A stretch of 5,921 nt of DNA from Calditenuis sp032249575 (GCA_032249575.1 JAVVHL010000075.1:1-5921); one strand, 5' to 3'. Shown: positions 1 through 5,837, counted from the stretch's first letter. Notes: generated by a model from the letters alone, not told the origin. Translations and numbers: made by a program.

Positions 1-44
1 TCGTGAGCCTCGCCAACGCGACGGCCTTTCTCAGCCCATATCAC
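1..44 (-). CDS. Possible start of a downstream gene, cut by the left edge
   Basis: Weakly supported. On the minus strand, a GTG at 44-42 overlaps the TGA stop of the endonuclease gene by the common 4-nt GTGA arrangement. A purine-rich GGGAGG at 57-52 lies 7 nt before it. The frame stays open to the window edge for 14 codons, beginning M-I-W-A-E-K-G-R-R. The ATG at 39-37, which sits right after the GGAGGTGA, is not a usable start because it meets a stop after two codons. The third frame is also open but has only a poorly placed TTG. Fourteen residues are too few to recognise a family. If real, the gene is co-transcribed and translationally coupled with the endonuclease gene. Confidence 0.3.
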   Translation of the reverse strand, partial: MIWAEKGRRVGEAH

Positions 45-574
45 CTCCTCTCCTCCCTTCTCGGGCTGGCGGGGGAGGTCTCGGTGCAGAGGTAGTAGAT
101 CACCTCGCCCCTTCGCTCGACGATCGCGAGGAGCAGCTGCTTCCCCTGGTCCATCGATTGCTTCGATCGGCGCAGGAGCTCTCCGACGGTGACAGGCTCT
201 CCCTCGAAGAGGGGCATGACGAGGTACCTGGCCGTGTCGGTCCTCCCCCTCTCGTAGACCCTGAGGAAGAGGGCGTCGTCCAGTCCCTTGGCCACCTTGT
301 ACCTCTTCCTCTTCAGGTCCCTGAAGACGAGGTACCTGACCCAGAAGCCCTCGAGCGAGGTGGTGTAGAGGTTCAGCAGCTCCTGCAGCCCGATAGGACC
401 TCCTTCACCCTCCACCTCGAGCTGGCCCTCCTCGACGAGGTAGAGGGCCTCGTGAGGCTCGAGGATCAGCCTCTTTGTGCTGACCAGCCTGCCGAAGCCC
501 CAGCCGTAGAGTTTGACCGCATCGCTCCCGGTCACCTCAACGCTCATGTCCTCCAGCAGCCTCCCCCTCACCAT
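41..574 (-). CDS. endA: tRNA-intron (splicing) endonuclease family protein, catalytic His replaced
   Basis: Archaeal tRNA-splicing endonuclease cuts both ends of the intron at the bulge-helix-bulge motif of pre-tRNA. The protein has 177 residues, the usual length of the one-domain-pair archaeal form. Residues 1-75 match the N-terminal domain (EALYLVEEGQLEV at about 42-54). Residues 79-164 match the C-terminal nuclease domain (YLVFRDLKRKRYKVAKGL, RVYERG, YLV, LLLAIVERRGEVIYY). Of the catalytic triad, Tyr107 (in VYERG) and Lys145 (in GKQLLLAIV) are present. The His that normally precedes [S/A]xYLV is Thr114 (in DTARYLV), and the loop before it is short. This may be the structural (beta) subunit of a heterotetrameric enzyme whose catalytic partner lies elsewhere, or an enzyme with altered catalysis. 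The ATG at 574 was chosen because a TATA-like TTATTTG lies about 30 nt upstream and because the N-terminus aligns with the family; Met10 (547) is the alternative. Family assignment is firm; activity is uncertain. Confidence 0.88.
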   Translation of the reverse strand: MVRGRLLEDMSVEVTGSDAVKLYGWGFGRLVSTKRLILEPHEALYLVEEGQLEVEGEGGPIGLQELLNLYTTSLEGFWVRYLVFRDLKRKRYKVAKGLDDALFLRVYERGRTDTARYLVMPLFEGEPVTVGELLRRSKQSMDQGKQLLLAIVERRGEVIYYLCTETSPASPRREERR

Positions 575-600
575 CCCTCGCTCGTACGGGCCGGGCCGCC

Positions 601-607
601 CAAATAA
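601..607 (-). promoter_or_regulatory. TATA box of the endA-family gene
   Basis: On the minus strand the sequence reads GCG-TTATTTG, preceded by a purine-rich GGAGGGAGC that could serve as BRE. Its centre is about 30 nt from the ATG at 574. Transcription starting 25-27 nt downstream would give a leader of only a few bases. It is back to back with the ctaB TATA box about 48 bp away. Confidence 0.5.
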
Positions 608-648
608 CGCTCCCTCCGGCCGTAGTTACGTGCGTATCCGGGAACGGT

Positions 649-654
649 GTATAT
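649..654 (+). promoter_or_regulatory. TATA box of ctaB (and probably hisH)
   Basis: GTATAT is centred about 28 nt before the ATG at 680, the spacing expected for leaderless archaeal transcription. No Shine-Dalgarno sequence precedes either the ATG at 680 or the in-frame GTG at 647. Because this box overlaps the first codons of the longer reading, it argues for the ATG at 680 as the start. Confidence 0.55.
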
Positions 655-679
655 CCCACGTCTCATCCGAAGGTTCAGG

Positions 680-1531
680 ATGGGTGTCGTGAGGGACCTC
701 GTCAGCCTGACGAAGCCGAAGATAACGCTGCTCAACGTGGCCGCAGCTCTGGCCTGCTACGTTGCTTCTGGCGGCATTCCCTCAGGGATCCCACTGCTCG
801 GTGCGCTCGGTTACGGAGCGGCTGGAGGGTCGAGCGCGCTGAACAACGCCCTTGACGCGGACATCGACGGAAGGATGCGGAGGACCGCCAGGCGCCCGAT
901 CCCGAGCGGAAGGCTCTCGAGGAGGAAGGCCCTTGCCTTCGGCACAGCCCTCACCTCCCTCTCGGTCCTTCTCGCCTTCATTGCCTTCAACCCGCTCACA
1001 GCCTTAGCCATGCTCCTCGGTGCCCTCTCCTACGTTTTCCTCTACACGCTCTACCTGAAGAGGAGGACGGACCTGAACATCGTGATCGGCGGGATAGCTG
1101 GCTCCTTCCCTCCCCTCGCAGGTGCTGCGGCCGCCTCTGGAACCTTCACGCCTGTCTCCCTTGCTGTGGCCGCCTTGATCTTCCTCTGGACGCCGGGTCA
1201 CTTCTGGAGCCTCGCGATCAGGGCCTCCGAGGACTACAGGGCAGCGGGTCTGCCGATGTTGCCGGTGACGAGGGGGGTCAGGTTAACGGCCCTTGCGATA
1301 GCTGCCTCCAACGCCCTCCTGATCGGTTGCTGGGTAGCCCTGACCCTGACGCTGAGGAACCCTTTGCCGTTTCTGCTGCTGACGGCGTTGCCGACGGCTC
1401 TGCTCTCCCTCGAGACGGTGAGGCTCCTCAGGAGGCCAGACGCGTCGAACGCGTGGAGGTCCTTCAAGCTCTCGAGCCCTTGGCTGCTGCAGGTCCTGAT
1501 AGGGGTCGTCCTCTCCTCAGTGATAGCGTGA
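680..1531 (+). CDS. ctaB: Protoheme IX farnesyltransferase (haem O synthase)
   Basis: Integral-membrane UbiA-superfamily prenyltransferase that adds a farnesyl group to haem B to make haem O, the precursor of haem A/O (or archaeal variants) in haem-copper oxidases. From the ATG at 680 the protein has 283 residues. LTKPKI near residue 10 opens the first helix. The Mg/diphosphate-binding motif N-xxx-D-xxx-D is N55, D59 and D63, followed by RMRRTARRPIPSG (65-77). The second conserved loop region has YTLYLKRRTDLN (122-133), IGGIAGSFPPLAG, LWTPGHFW (169-176) and DYRAAGLPMLPV (185-196). These are diagnostic of CtaB/CyoE rather than other UbiA enzymes. The usual WTPPHFW carries Gly for the second Pro. 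Many hydrophobic stretches fit a multi-helix membrane protein. A longer reading from GTG 647 adds 11 basic residues but overlaps the TATA box. hisH follows after 51 bp in the same direction and has no clear promoter, so the two are probably co-transcribed. No oxidase subunit or ctaA lies in the window. Confidence 0.93.
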   Translation: MGVVRDLVSLTKPKITLLNVAAALACYVASGGIPSGIPLLGALGYGAAGGSSALNNALDADIDGRMRRTARRPIPSGRLSRRKALAFGTALTSLSVLLAFIAFNPLTALAMLLGALSYVFLYTLYLKRRTDLNIVIGGIAGSFPPLAGAAAASGTFTPVSLAVAALIFLWTPGHFWSLAIRASEDYRAAGLPMLPVTRGVRLTALAIAASNALLIGCWVALTLTLRNPLPFLLLTALPTALLSLETVRLLRRPDASNAWRSFKLSSPWLLQVLIGVVLSSVIA

Positions 1532-1533
1532 GG

Positions 1534-1550
1534 TGCGAGGTTTGCTCGCA
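1534..1550 (+). repeat. Small inverted repeat between ctaB and hisH
   Basis: TGCGAG (1534-1539) and CTCGCA (1545-1550) form a perfect 6-bp stem with a 5-nt loop, beginning 2 nt after the ctaB stop. No T-run follows, so it does not look like an intrinsic terminator. It could protect an mRNA end or be chance in GC-rich DNA. Confidence 0.3.
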
Positions 1551-1567
1551 GTTCCGGTGAACAGCGC

Positions 1568-1572
1568 AGGTG
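1568..1572 (+). promoter_or_regulatory. Shine-Dalgarno sequence of hisH
   Basis: AGGTG ends 10 nt before the hisH ATG at 1583. No TATA-like element is visible about 26 nt upstream of that ATG. This contrasts with the apparently leaderless neighbours and supports translation of hisH from the ctaB transcript. Confidence 0.4.
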
Positions 1573-1582
1573 GTGCGGTGGG

Positions 1583-2191
1583 ATGGTCAGGATAGGCGTC
1601 CTGAGCTACGGCGTCGGGAACCTCTTCAGCGTCGTCAGCGCCCTCTCCAAGCTCGGAGCTGAAGTGGTCCTCCTCGGAGAGTCGGGCTGGGACGCGATCG
1701 ACGGCCTCGTGATCCCGGGCGTTGGCAACTTCGAGGAGGGGTCGAGGAACATCGCCCTCCACCGGGAAAGGATCGTCGAGTTCCTCGAATCCGGCTCCCC
1801 TGTCCTCGGCATATGCCTGGGTATGCAGCTCCTCTTCGAGGAGAGCGAGGAGGGGCCCGGCAAGGGCCTAAGCCTTCTGAAGGGCAGGGTCATCAGGCTG
1901 AGGGTGAACGCCAAGCTCCCCCACATCGGCTGGAGCAGGCTCAGGATCGTCAGGCCCTGCGATCTGGTCGACGGCGTCTCGTCGGGCGAATGGGTCTACT
2001 ACGTCCACTCCTACGCTCCCTCACCGGAGGAGCCCGATGTCGTTTCGGCCGTCAGCGAGTACGGAGGCCTCGAGTTCCCCTCGGTCGTCTTCAACCGGAA
2101 CCTCTACGGCACCCAGTTCCACCCCGAGAAGTCCGGAGAGACCGGCAGGAAGATCCTGAGGAACTTCGTGGGCCGATGCGTCAGGAGGTGA
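1583..2191 (+). CDS. hisH: Imidazole glycerol phosphate synthase, glutamine amidotransferase subunit HisH
   Basis: Class I glutaminase that releases ammonia from glutamine and channels it to HisF, which makes imidazole glycerol phosphate (histidine synthesis) and AICAR (returned to purine synthesis). The protein is 202 residues, normal for HisH. Visible motifs are IGVLSYGVGNLFSV at the N-terminus, the oxyanion strand PGVGNF (45-50), the nucleophile elbow GICLGMQLLFEESEE with Cys78, PHIGW (113-117), YYVHSY (139-144) and GTQFHPEKSG with His180 and Glu182. The triad Cys78-His180-Glu182 is complete. The YVHSY and QFHPEKSG motifs separate it from PdxT and other class I amidotransferases. It uses an ATG at 1583 with an AGGTG 10 nt upstream. 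No other his gene is in the window, so HisF must be encoded elsewhere. The last codons AGG AGG TGA form a strong Shine-Dalgarno sequence over the stop. Confidence 0.95.
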   Translation: MVRIGVLSYGVGNLFSVVSALSKLGAEVVLLGESGWDAIDGLVIPGVGNFEEGSRNIALHRERIVEFLESGSPVLGICLGMQLLFEESEEGPGKGLSLLKGRVIRLRVNAKLPHIGWSRLRIVRPCDLVDGVSSGEWVYYVHSYAPSPEEPDVVSAVSEYGGLEFPSVVFNRNLYGTQFHPEKSGETGRKILRNFVGRCVRR

Positions 2192-2229
2192 CGCACATGA
2201 TATCCATTAATCTTCCTTTGAAGCCGTAG
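2184..2229 (+). other. Mini-ORF with strong Shine-Dalgarno sequence, upstream of acnA
   Basis: GGAGGTGA (2184-2191), which includes the hisH stop codon, is followed 5 nt later by ATG at 2197. That opens a 10-codon frame (MISINLPLKP) ending with TAG at 2227-2229, only 7 nt before the acnA TTG. It is in a different frame from acnA, so it is not an N-terminal extension. It could be a leader peptide that couples hisH-derived mRNA to acnA translation, the relic of a former gene start, or chance arising from the Arg-Arg-stop end of hisH. It has no recognisable motif. Confidence 0.22.
2207..2211 (+). promoter_or_regulatory. TATA-like box of acnA
   Basis: TTAAT within CATTAATCTT is centred about 28 nt upstream of the TTG at 2237. 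That matches the leaderless spacing seen at the other genes in the window. The following pyrimidine-rich stretch (TCTTCCTTT, 2211-2219) might also help end the ctaB-hisH transcript; this is inference only. Confidence 0.45.
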
Positions 2230-2236
2230 ATCCGGT

Positions 2237-4981
2237 TTGCCGGCGTATCTCGATCTACCGTTCGGCAGGTTCAGGTACTACAGGCTGGCTGAGCTGGAGG
2301 AGGTCGGGCTCGCCTCGAAGGTCGAGGAGCTTCCGTTCTCGATAAGGGTCCTGCTCGAGAACCTATACCGGAACCTCGGGAAGGGCGTCGTCACCGAGGA
2401 GGAGATGAGGGCCCTCGGCCACTGGGGCCTCTCGGCGCCCTCGGTCGAGGAGATCGCTTTCCACCCGACTAGGGTGCTCCTCCAGGACTTCACCGGCGTC
2501 CCCCTTGTGGTCGACCTGGCAGCGATGCGCGGCGTCGCCAAGAGGCTCGGCAAGGACCCGAAGGTGGTGAACCCGCTGGTGCCAGTGCACCTCGTGATAG
2601 ACCATTCGATCCAGGTCGATTACTTCAGGAGGCCTGACGCCTACCTGCTCAACCTCGACCTCGAGTACGAGCGGAACAGGGAGAGGTACGTGCTGCTGAA
2701 GTGGGCCCAAAAGGCCTTCTCGAACTTCCAGGTGGTTCCGCCGGGGACTGGGATCGTCCATCAGGTCAACCTCGAGTACCTCGCAAAGGTCGTCGACGAC
2801 CGAGTCATCGACAACGAGCGCGTCGCCTTCCCGGACACCCTGCTGGGGACCGACTCTCACACGCCGATGGTCAACGGCCTCGGAGTCCTCGGATGGGGAG
2901 TCGGAGGGATAGAGGCGGAGGCGGTGATGCTCGGGCAGCCGTACTACATGACCGTGCCTGAGGTGGTGGGCGTTAGGCTGGAGGGCGAGCTGAGGGAGGG
3001 CGTGACAGCTACTGACCTGGTCCTCCACGTCACGGAGCTCCTGAGGAGGAAGAACGTCGTCGGCAAGTTCGTCGAGTTCTTCGGCCCGGGCCTCGAGAAC
3101 CTCTCGGTACCTGACAGGGCCACGATAGCCAACATGGCTCCGGAGTACGGCGCGACTGTCGGGTACTTCCCCATCGACCGCCACACGCTCGAGTACCTGA
3201 GGTTCACCGGAAGGAGCCCCGAGAGGGTCGCCCTGGTGGAGGCTTACGCTAAGGCTCAGGGCCTCTTCCTCGAGGACTACGAGTGGAGGGGCAGGTACAC
3301 GGAGGTTGTCGTGCTGGACCTCGGCGACGTCGAGACGAGCCTCGCCGGCCCGGCGAACCCGGAGGACAGGCTCGGGATAGCGGACCTGAAGAGGGTCGTC
3401 GAGGAGTACATCAGGAAGGTGAGGGCGACGGTCAGCGGTCAGGGAGCTGCCAACAGGTGGGAGGGCGAGGGAGGAGGCCAAGCGGTGGCCCAGCTCCAGC
3501 GGACGGAGGAGGTCAGGGAGGCTGTAGTCACCGTCAACGGCGAGACCTATGCGCTCAGGGACGGATCGATCGTGATCGCGGCGATCACCAGCTGTACCAA
3601 CACCTCGAACCCGACCGTGATGGTGGGAGCCGGACTCCTCGCCAAGAAGGCCGTGGAGAGGGGCTTGAGGGTCCCCAAGTACGTCAAGACCAGCCTCGCG
3701 CCTGGGTCGCAGATCGTCTACGAGTACCTGGTCCGTTCTGGGCTCTACAGGTACCTCGAGGAGCTGGGGTTCTCCCTCGTGGGCTTCGGCTGCACCACCT
3801 GCATCGGGAACAGCGGACCTCTCCCTCCTGAGGTCGCTGAGGCGATAGAGAGGCACGACCTCATCACCTTCTCCGTCCTGAGCGGCAACCGCAACTTCGA
3901 GGGCAGAATACACCCGCAGGTCAGGGGCAACTTCCTCGCATCGCCTATGCTCGTCGTGGCCTACGCCATAGCCGGTAGGGCCGACATCAACCTGCTCGAG
4001 GAGCCCCTCGGCCTCGACAGGGACGGAAAGCCCGTCTACCTCAGGGACATTTGGCCGAGCATGTCCGAGATCAGGGAGGTAATAGAGAGGTCCCTGACGC
4101 CGGAGCTCTTCAAGGAGAAGTACGCCAACGTCTTCGAGGGCGACGAGAGGTGGAGGTCCCTCGAGGCCCCCTCCGGCGACGTCTTCGTCTGGGACCCGAG
4201 CTCGACCTACATCAGGGAACCTCCGTTCTTCGAGGGGTTCTCGCTGGAGTTCGAGGAGCCCGAGGACATCATCGGCGCCAGGGTTCTCGTGCTGCTGGGC
4301 GACAGGATAACGACCGACCACATCTCCCCAGCCGGAGCGATACTCCCAGGAAGCCCCGCTGGGAAGTACCTGATGGAGAAGGGCGTCGACCCTGCTGACT
4401 TCAACACCTACGGAGCTCGGCGCGGAAACCACGAGGTGATGATGCGCGGGACCTTCGCCAACGTCCGCCTGAAGAACCTGCTGGTCCCGGGAAGGGAGGG
4501 ATGGTGGACGAGGCACCTGCCTTCCGGAGAGGTGATGACGGTCTACGACGCGGCCATGAGGTACAAGGCCGAGGGGACCCCGTTGCTGGTTTTGGCGGGG
4601 AAGCAGTACGGCGCTGGGAGCTCGAGGGACTGGGCGGCGAAGGGCGTCTACCTGCTGGGAGTGAGGGCGGTGATAGCGGAGAGCTTCGAGAGGATCCACA
4701 GGAGCAACCTGGTCGGCATGGGCGTCCTGCCGCTACAGTTCAGACCCGGCGAGGGCTGGAAGACGCTGGGTCTCGACGGGACCGAGGTCTTCGACATCAT
4801 CGGCATCTCCGAGGGCCTGAAGCCGAGGAAGGAGCTGACGGTCAGGGCGAGGAAGGCGGATGGATCTACGGTCGAGTTCAAGGTCATCGCGAGGCTCGAC
4901 ACGCCGATCGAGGTCGAATACTACAGGCACGGTGGCATACTCCAATACGTACTGAGGAAGCTGCTGGGCGGAAGGTCGTGA
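2237..4981 (+). CDS. acnA: Aconitate hydratase (AcnA/IRP1-type aconitase)
   Basis: Cytosolic [4Fe-4S] enzyme that interconverts citrate and isocitrate through cis-aconitate in the TCA cycle. The protein is 914 residues, a normal length for the AcnA/IRP1 class. Domains 1-3 fill about residues 1-550, followed by a linker and the swivel domain at about 685-840. Active-site residues include D122-H123-S124 (DHSIQVD) and D206-S207-H208 (GTDSHTPMVNGLGVLGWGVGG). The cluster ligands are Cys453 (SCTNTSN), Cys519 and Cys522 (GFGCTTCIGNSGP). Also visible are SGNRNFEGRIHP, D694-H695 (TTDHISPAG) and S795-S796-R797-D798 (AGSSRDWAAKG). The 66-residue spacing between the first two ligands is the same as in IRP1. 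The start is TTG at 2237: an in-frame TGA at 2219-2221 rules out a longer protein, the next ATG is far inside the conserved domain, and a TATA-like box lies 28 nt upstream. Together with ctaB it fits an aerobic metabolism. The related methylcitrate dehydratase AcnD is less likely given this context. Confidence 0.96.
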   Translation: MPAYLDLPFGRFRYYRLAELEEVGLASKVEELPFSIRVLLENLYRNLGKGVVTEEEMRALGHWGLSAPSVEEIAFHPTRVLLQDFTGVPLVVDLAAMRGVAKRLGKDPKVVNPLVPVHLVIDHSIQVDYFRRPDAYLLNLDLEYERNRERYVLLKWAQKAFSNFQVVPPGTGIVHQVNLEYLAKVVDDRVIDNERVAFPDTLLGTDSHTPMVNGLGVLGWGVGGIEAEAVMLGQPYYMTVPEVVGVRLEGELREGVTATDLVLHVTELLRRKNVVGKFVEFFGPGLENLSVPDRATIANMAPEYGATVGYFPIDRHTLEYLRFTGRSPERVALVEAYAKAQGLFLEDYEWRGRYTEVVVLDLGDVETSLAGPANPEDRLGIADLKRVVEEYIRKVRATVSGQGAANRWEGEGGGQAVAQLQRTEEVREAVVTVNGETYALRDGSIVIAAITSCTNTSNPTVMVGAGLLAKKAVERGLRVPKYVKTSLAPGSQIVYEYLVRSGLYRYLEELGFSLVGFGCTTCIGNSGPLPPEVAEAIERHDLITFSVLSGNRNFEGRIHPQVRGNFLASPMLVVAYAIAGRADINLLEEPLGLDRDGKPVYLRDIWPSMSEIREVIERSLTPELFKEKYANVFEGDERWRSLEAPSGDVFVWDPSSTYIREPPFFEGFSLEFEEPEDIIGARVLVLLGDRITTDHISPAGAILPGSPAGKYLMEKGVDPADFNTYGARRGNHEVMMRGTFANVRLKNLLVPGREGWWTRHLPSGEVMTVYDAAMRYKAEGTPLLVLAGKQYGAGSSRDWAAKGVYLLGVRAVIAESFERIHRSNLVGMGVLPLQFRPGEGWKTLGLDGTEVFDIIGISEGLKPRKELTVRARKADGSTVEFKVIARLDTPIEVEYYRHGGILQYVLRKLLGGRS

Positions 4982-4984
4982 GGT

Positions 4985-5749
4985 TCAGCCGATCTCGAAG
5001 CTGACCTGGACCCTCGCCGTCACCGTAACCTCTCCAGGAACCACCGGCGTGCTGGCTCCCGACTCGGCCCTGAACACGGTCGGCATTATGGGATACGGAG
5101 CCTGCTCGACCGTCAGGTCCACGCTGAGGACCCCCCTGATGCTGGCACCCAGCTCCTCCGCCGCCCTCTGGGCCTTCCTCTTGGCGTCGGCCATCGCAGC
5201 CTTCAGCAGGTCCTCCTCCATCGACCTCCTCCTCTCCTCCGAGACCGTGAACAGGACGCCCTGGACGATGTTGGCTCCCGCTGCTACAGAGCGGTCTATG
5301 ACCTCGGAGATCACTTGGAACTTCTCGGACCTCAGCTTGACCTCGACGGTGTTCGTCGCCACATAACCGACGACGACGCACCTCCATCCGGAGCAGTCGT
5401 AGTCCGCGTTGACCGAGAGCCACTTCGTCTGGATCTCTTTGTCCGTGAGGCCGAGCCCCCTCAGGGCCTCGATCACCTTCGACATGGCCTCCGCGTTCTT
5501 CCTCGATGCCTCCCCAGCGGTCTCTCCTTTAGCAACGACTCCAATCACCAGCCTCGCCTCGTCTGGGACCAGCGTCACCGTAGCTATGCCTGTCACGAGG
5601 ATCCGCCTCAGCTCCGAGCCTGTGCCTGTCACCTGGGACGGACGCACGTTGAGGGCTGAGACGAGGACTAATGTCGAAGCGAGGACCGCAGCAACGGCCG
5701 CGACCATCGCCACCGCCATGACCTTCTCGAAGGAACCTGTTCCGCTCAC
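4985..5749 (-). CDS. Membrane-anchored SIMPL-domain (DUF541) protein
   Basis: Function unknown; SIMPL/DUF541 proteins in bacteria and archaea are usually exported or membrane-anchored. From the GTG at 5749 the protein has 254 residues. The positions that follow count from the longer ATG reading at 5758 (257 residues). A short N-terminus with Glu and Lys leads into a hydrophobic segment at 13-36, a signal anchor or signal peptide. The rest (about 52-255) is the SIMPL domain: ILVTGIATVTLVPDEARLVIGV, GETAGEASRKNAEAMSKVIEALRGLG, the strand VGYVATNTVEVKL, AAGANIVQGVLFTVSEE, and the helix AMADAKRKAQRAAEELG. Cys122 and Cys127 (DCSGWRC) could form a disulphide outside the cell. The GTG at 5749 was chosen because the AAATATA box is only 16 nt from the ATG at 5758, too close, but 25 nt from the GTG. 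It is convergent with acnA and divergent from the right-edge gene. Confidence 0.85.
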   Translation of the reverse strand: MSGTGSFEKVMAVAMVAAVAAVLASTLVLVSALNVRPSQVTGTGSELRRILVTGIATVTLVPDEARLVIGVVAKGETAGEASRKNAEAMSKVIEALRGLGLTDKEIQTKWLSVNADYDCSGWRCVVVGYVATNTVEVKLRSEKFQVISEVIDRSVAAGANIVQGVLFTVSEERRRSMEEDLLKAAMADAKRKAQRAAEELGASIRGVLSVDLTVEQAPYPIMPTVFRAESGASTPVVPGEVTVTARVQVSFEIG

Positions 5750-5770
5750 GCACTCCATTCACCGCTCGAG

Positions 5771-5777
5771 TATATTT
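5771..5777 (-). promoter_or_regulatory. TATA box of the SIMPL gene, with BRE
   Basis: On the minus strand the sequence reads GCGAAATATAC. This is the best-looking TATA box in the window, with purine-rich bases before it as expected for a TFB recognition element. It is centred 25 nt from the GTG at 5749. Confidence 0.65.
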
Positions 5778-5813
5778 CGCGTTTTGCCACAGCTCTGGCA
5801 AACTGAGAAATAT
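5772..5813. promoter_or_regulatory. Palindromic operator between two divergent TATA boxes
   Basis: TTTGCCA (5783-5789) and TGGCAAA (5796-5802) are perfect 7-bp arms around a 6-bp centre containing AGCT. The symmetry axis lies between 5792 and 5793. Mirror positions further out are ATATTT (5772-5777) and AAATAT (5808-5813), the two divergent TATA boxes. Over the whole 42 bp, 17 of 21 base pairs are symmetric. A dimeric regulator bound at the core would sit about equally far from both promoters and could control the SIMPL gene and the right-edge gene together. The binding factor is unknown. Confidence 0.5.
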
Positions 5814-5814
5814 G
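5808..5814 (+). promoter_or_regulatory. TATA box of the right-edge gene
   Basis: AAATATG is centred about 27 nt before the ATG at 5838 and is preceded by the purine-rich CTGAG. The spacing matches the other promoters here and predicts a leaderless mRNA. Confidence 0.55.
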
Positions 5815-5837
5815 CAGATGCCAGTCTCAGCACACGG

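Noticed and set aside
158..607. Plus-strand 149-codon frame over the endonuclease gene
   Set aside because: Shadow of the minus-strand gene; no motif in its translation, and the minus-strand protein aligns with the endonuclease family throughout.
647..679. Extended ctaB start at GTG 647
   Set aside because: It has no Shine-Dalgarno sequence and overlaps the TATA box, which is spaced correctly for the ATG at 680. It is kept only as an alternative.
1534..1550. Hairpin after ctaB as a terminator
   Set aside because: The stem is only 6 bp and no T-run follows; hisH appears to depend on read-through from ctaB.
1583..2191. PdxT or another class I glutamine amidotransferase instead of HisH
   Set aside because: PHIGW, YYVHSY and QFHPEKSG are HisH signatures, and the length fits.
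3283..3831. Plus-strand 182-codon frame inside acnA
   Set aside because: Out-of-frame, Gly/Arg-rich translation of acnA coding sequence. acnA is continuous across the region, so it is not a frameshift fragment.
2363..4699. A 778-codon open frame antisense to acnA
   Set aside because: It lies entirely within acnA on the opposite strand, in the frame where GC-rich, AGG/GAG-rich codons avoid stops. Its translation is low-complexity (rich in Arg, Val, Leu, Glu, Pro) with no recognisable motif, while acnA has every aconitase motif.
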